Source: Malania oleifera (Eukaryota; Streptophyta; Magnoliopsida; Santalales; Ximeniaceae). Taken from it: 64,000 nt of DNA. The notes beneath the pieces are model-generated. The model was not told where the DNA came from, ran no database searches, and worked only from the letters and a program-made list of their open reading frames with translations. Shown here piece after piece: positions 60,159-64,000 of the stretch. The position numbers and the translations under genes are program-made. Location: assembly GCF_029873635.1 (NCBI RefSeq), contig NC_080419.1, positions 79,220,931-79,284,930 of the forward strand, in the 5' to 3' direction. Position 1 is the first letter of the stretch; every line of letters begins with the position of its first letter.

Positions 60159-60379
60159 AAGGTGCGCGCAGATAAACAGGGTGATGTACAAGGTCTGATC
60201 AATATTGTAATATTGTAATTTCTCTGGAGTTTTAATTTCCCCTCGTGAAGTTGATATATTTGAATCACATAAAAAAATTTTCTTTTTTTTTATTTATCTT
60301 ATTATTTATTTTTTGCATCTTTTATAACACATTATCAATACAAGATATTTTTTTTAATTTTCTTATCAACTCACATATT

Positions 60380-60501
60380 TCTGTATATTAATACCGTCTT
60401 AATGGCCAGTATCTTAATATCACCTTAATAATCTGTTTTAAATCTGTATATTAATACCGTTTTGATGGCAGGTTTTATTTCTTATAAGCATTACTCTATG
60501 A

Positions 60502-60539
<38 letters not shown>

Positions 60540-60580
60540 AAATCATCAAGGCGGTATTAATATATATAAGATTTAAAGAG
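60380..60580. repeat. AT-rich inverted and direct repeat upstream of VTE1
   Basis: TGTATATTAATACCGTYTTRATGGC occurs at about 60384 and 60447 (differences at the Y and R positions). An inverted counterpart (ATCATCAAGGCGGTATTAAT) occurs at about 60542, across a (TA)n run at 60509-60536. It could fold as a hairpin or be a decayed MITE. Confidence 0.6.
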
Positions 60581-60672
60581 TATCAATCTCTAGAAGAGAT
60601 AGTAAAATAGTCTTTCAGAAGAAATTATATATATTTAATCCTCCGAATAGGATATACCTCCTAAAGAGGTTA

Positions 60673-62449
60673 TGTAACACCCCAAACCTAACAATGGAAC
60701 TTAGAGTGTGATATAGTAACCTAACATGTCCTTGTATCATACAAAATACAAATGATATTATAATGAATGAGGGTCCGACCCCGTGGGGTTCCCGTACACC
60801 CTATACACATTCACATACATAACATATACACAACGGAAAAATTCATTCTATACATACATAGTACCATACCAGAGTCTATACAAATAGAGTTTAAGCTTCA
60901 TAATACAAAACATAACCTAGGGTATCAGCAACTACCCAAAACGACAACCCTGTTACAGTTCAAGTACTTACACTAGTACCCTAGGTAGTAAATCGACCAC
61001 CACGCTCCCAACACAAAGACGCTAGTTTCGGTTACTCGAAAGATTTGAAAACATGTACGTATGATAAGGATGAGACACCTCTCAGTAAGGAAGAATCAGG
61101 TTATATCAGTGTGTGACATATAAGTGTTATCATGACACATAAAAATATACACAATTCAGCTCTAGTATTTCCACAAAACAGCTCCCAACACACACGTGAT
61201 CAAGTAACCCGATGTTGTCACACCCTTCGACACGAAGCCAGCCTGCATCACACGGCGTCCCCAGCACATGGCATAGCTCTAGGCTCCCATGGCATTGTAC
61301 CGGTACATCTGGTGGATCCACACCCTTCGGTGATCAGCCAGTAAGAGACGATATTTCACGCCCTCAGATCTAAAGTCGAACACTCTTGCCACTGTTAGGT
61401 GGTATTTCACACCCTTTAATATAGAGTCGGACACTCTTTCACTACTTGGAACAATTCGGAACACTTGTTCCTATATTTTATTTCAGCAAATCACAACTCA
61501 TGCATATTCATATAACAATTCATTCCACACTCATTTAGTAATCACAAAATCATGATTTTCAAAATACAGTCTAAAACAAATCGAGGCACGACCATCTCCA
61601 TAACACAATATATCCACAGTTTTCCAACGAAACCAATGATGCAACCCGATGCCCCCTTTTTCCCAAAATTATAATATGAAAACCCCGTAATTTTCACCCG
61701 TTAGATTTCCCCAAATAAGTAGCCAAAACATATACAAAATCGTGAATTATAGTTCTACCGAATCCGATTTCGAAAATAACTGATATAAACAAAATCCTCT
61801 TACCTTTCCCCAAAAATCTAAACACGAACTCCACGGCTCCTAAACAGCGAACTAAGTTCCCAAAACCTATAAACCATAGTAGAATAATTACTCACAATCT
61901 TACTCCCTATAGTTTACTGAAATGGAAATGAAAACCAGACCCTACCTCGATTTTTGGGTCAAAACCTGAAGACCTCAAAACGAAGATTCGTTCCACAGAA
62001 CACGTAGAATTTCCTTCCCTGATCCTCGCAGTAACGTCAATTCATTGATTCTAACAACGAACGACAAAGAAATCTAGAGAGAAAGAGTGTGACTTTGAGT
62101 TCTAGAGAGAGAGAAAAAAAAAACCTTGATAACTTAGCTTCTAAGTAAAGAAATGAATATTTATAGCACCTTTGACTCGCCCAACTTCGTCGACGAGGTG
62201 GCATCTTTGTTGATGAGCCAGAGAAGGAAATTCATCGACGTAGTGATAGCCTTGTCAATGAGCCTGAGATTTCAGAATTTCCCAAAACCTCTCAGCTTCT
62301 CCTCATTGACGAGTCTCTGCATTTCGTCGCCGAACGATAGAAGGGTCTTCATCAACAAAATTCTGACTTTGTCGACGAAGCCTGCTCAATTTACTATTTT
62401 AGCATTTTCTTATTTATTTATTTCATATCTCATAGGTCAGGTTCTTACA
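60673..62449 (-). repeat. Solo LTR with 5-bp target duplication
   Basis: 1777 bp. On minus it begins TGTAAGAACCTGACC at 62449 and ends TTTGGGGTGTTACA at 60673. Perfect target duplication GGTTA (60668-60672 and 62450-62454). No PBS, interior or partner LTR follows on the left, so it is a solo LTR formed by LTR-LTR recombination. On minus, a TATA box (CTATAAATATTC, about 62156-62167) lies before a CT-rich tract, consistent with the U3/R region. The 5' part carries the TCGTCGACGA motif array (62170-62400). Confidence 0.92.
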
Positions 62450-62456
62450 GGTTATA

Positions 62457-62812
62457 TGTAAGAACCCGACCCAAGAATTTTGAATTAAATAAATAACAAA
62501 AGGGTAAAAAGGTAAATTTAGCAGGCTTTGTCGACGAAGCCATTGTTCTCGTTGACGAAGGCCTTTATAGTCTTCATCACCGAAATTCAGAGCCTCGTCA
62601 ACGAAGAGATACCGAACGAGTTGTAAAATATCAGAGTAGGGTTCATCGCCAAAGGAACTGGTTCGTTGACGAAATGCTTAGATGATTCGTCGATGAAGGT
62701 GTCGTCTCGTCGACTAATTGGACCGGGTCAAGGGTCTATGAATAGGATATTTTGTTGCTTCATTTCTAAGTAAACTCAAAACCTCTATCTCTCTCTCTCT
62801 CTCTAGAACTTG

Positions 62813-62870
<58 letters not shown>

Positions 62871-64000
62871 GGGTTTCGGGCTATCTGTTACCCGAATCAA
62901 CGATCCGAGGTTACCACATGGATTAGGAGGAGGATCTCTACGTTTATAGCAGATCGGAATTTCATTTCGAGGATTTTTGGGTTTTGATCCAAAATCAAGG
63001 TAAGAGTCTGATTTTAGTTTCGTTTCAATAAATCTGTAGAGGGAAGTATTGTTCTTCGATTCTTAGGTTTTAGGAACTCGGTTCGCTGTTTTGGAGCCGT
63101 TTAGTTCGTGTTTTGGTTTTCGGGGAAAGGTAAGGGGTTTCCGTTTATATCAATTATTTTTGTAATCTAAATTGGTAAAACTATGATTTATGATTCTGCG
63201 GATGTTTAGGCTACTTATTTGGGAAAATCTATCGGGTGAAATTATGGGATTTTCGAGTTTACAGTTTTTTTGGAAAATTGGGAGTTTTGGGTATCATCTC
63301 GGTTTCTATTGGAAAACTATATATTTGGTTAAATTGTAATATAGTGATGACCATACCTTTCATTATTTTAAATTGTATTTTTGGAATACCTGATATGAAA
63401 TTGTTTGTTTACCCAAATAAGTATGGAATGAGCTGATATATATTGAATGATATGTTTTGTGAAAAAGCGTGCCGATTAACTACCGTAGGCTGTGAATGAT
63501 ATATTTTATGGAAAAGCATGCCGGTTAACTATCGTAGGTTGTGTGTAATTAAAATGAGATATAGGAAAGTGAGTTACAAAATGTTTCAGGTTTTGTGAAA
63601 ATGTCGAATCAGGATAAAATCAAAGGCCTAGGACAATCAAAGCGTGCTGGTTAACAACCGAAGGCTGAGATATGAGGCGTGCCAGAATTATACCGTAGGC
63701 AGCGATATCTAGCTTGAGGCCGAGGGTGTGCAATACCACCTATGATTCCGGTTGGTCATCGAAGGGTATGAGTTTGTACCATGTTTGAACCGGTTGAATG
63801 TTGTGGGGCTTAGGCTACGCCAGGTTACCAAGATCGCCGTGTCGTGCGTCCGACTTAGGCCGAAAAGTGTGAGGACACTAGACCGTAGTGTTTTGTGAGA
63901 TGTATATTGGAACTGTTTGTGAAAATACTGGAATTGTGAAATGCTTATGTTTTACTGTTGAAATAACACTCATGTGCCACACACTGATATAATTTGTTTC
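62457..64000 (+). repeat. Second LTR of the same family, head to head, runs off the window
   Basis: Starts TGTAAGAACCCGACCC two bases after the GGTTA duplication. It aligns with the reverse complement of the solo LTR almost throughout: the GTCGACGAAG array, GGTTTTGATCCAAAATCAAGG against GACCCAAAAATCGAGG, TTCGCTGTTTNGGAGCCGT, and GCTACTTATTTGGG. It has a much longer (CT)n run (62786-62868) and a tandem of about 49 bp (63448-63542, with GTGCCGATTAACTACCGTAG). It could be another solo LTR or the 5' LTR of an intact element; the window ends before this can be decided. Confidence 0.88.
62786..62868. repeat. (CT)n microsatellite in the right LTR
   Basis: Almost uninterrupted CT units, broken by AGAACTTGAA. 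The corresponding tract in the solo LTR is short. Confidence 0.95.

Noticed and set aside
59859-60191. 110-codon minus-strand frame just upstream of VTE1 exon 1
   Set aside because: Out of frame with VTE1, no homology, and overlaps the likely 5' UTR and TATA region.
62170-62720. TCGTCGACGA arrays as a CRISPR array
   Set aside because: Units are short, degenerate and irregularly spaced inside plant LTRs; nothing prokaryotic is present.

Overview
This is nuclear plant DNA, almost certainly from a eudicot. It is AT-rich, carries split coding exons with GT-AG introns, and is packed with plant Copia, Gypsy, RTE and L1 retroelements and small TIR elements. I cannot name the species from sequence alone.

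The one host gene I can support is a complete tocopherol cyclase gene (VTE1, the maize SXD1 orthologue) on the minus strand. It has ten coding exons between 59835 (ATG) and 12591 (stop). By hand, every splice phase closes into one 1530-nt open frame encoding 509 residues. The gene covers about 47 kb because its introns are full of transposons. Intron 6 alone is about 30.5 kb, and introns 3 and 4 carry a LINE, a Gypsy fragment and a hAT-type MITE. Intron 5 appears to use a GC donor.

Layout: 1-5224 is a nested pair, an LTR element (minus strand, mostly left of the window) whose 2.5-kb LTR has cut a degenerate Copia element inside its integrase. 5225-12590 is intergenic, with microsatellites, a perfect 100-bp tandem duplication and a diverged repeat array. 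12591-59835 is VTE1. Its intron 6 holds an ancient LTR pair (16404-16800 and 46073-46339) that brackets a nest. The nest contains an RTE LINE split by a Copia element and by a non-autonomous LTR element with long LTRs; a deleted Gypsy element split by a second, oppositely oriented RTE LINE; and a chromodomain Gypsy element that itself carries a TIR element. 59836-60672 is the VTE1 5' region. 60673-64000 holds two related LTRs head to head, the first a solo LTR with a clear 5-bp target duplication.

All retroelement coding regions are broken by stops, frameshifts or deletions. The biology here is a conserved vitamin-E gene that has kept its frame and splice sites while accumulating at least three levels of nested insertions. 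Boundaries are hand-read and may be off by a base or two; boundaries of old elements are less certain.
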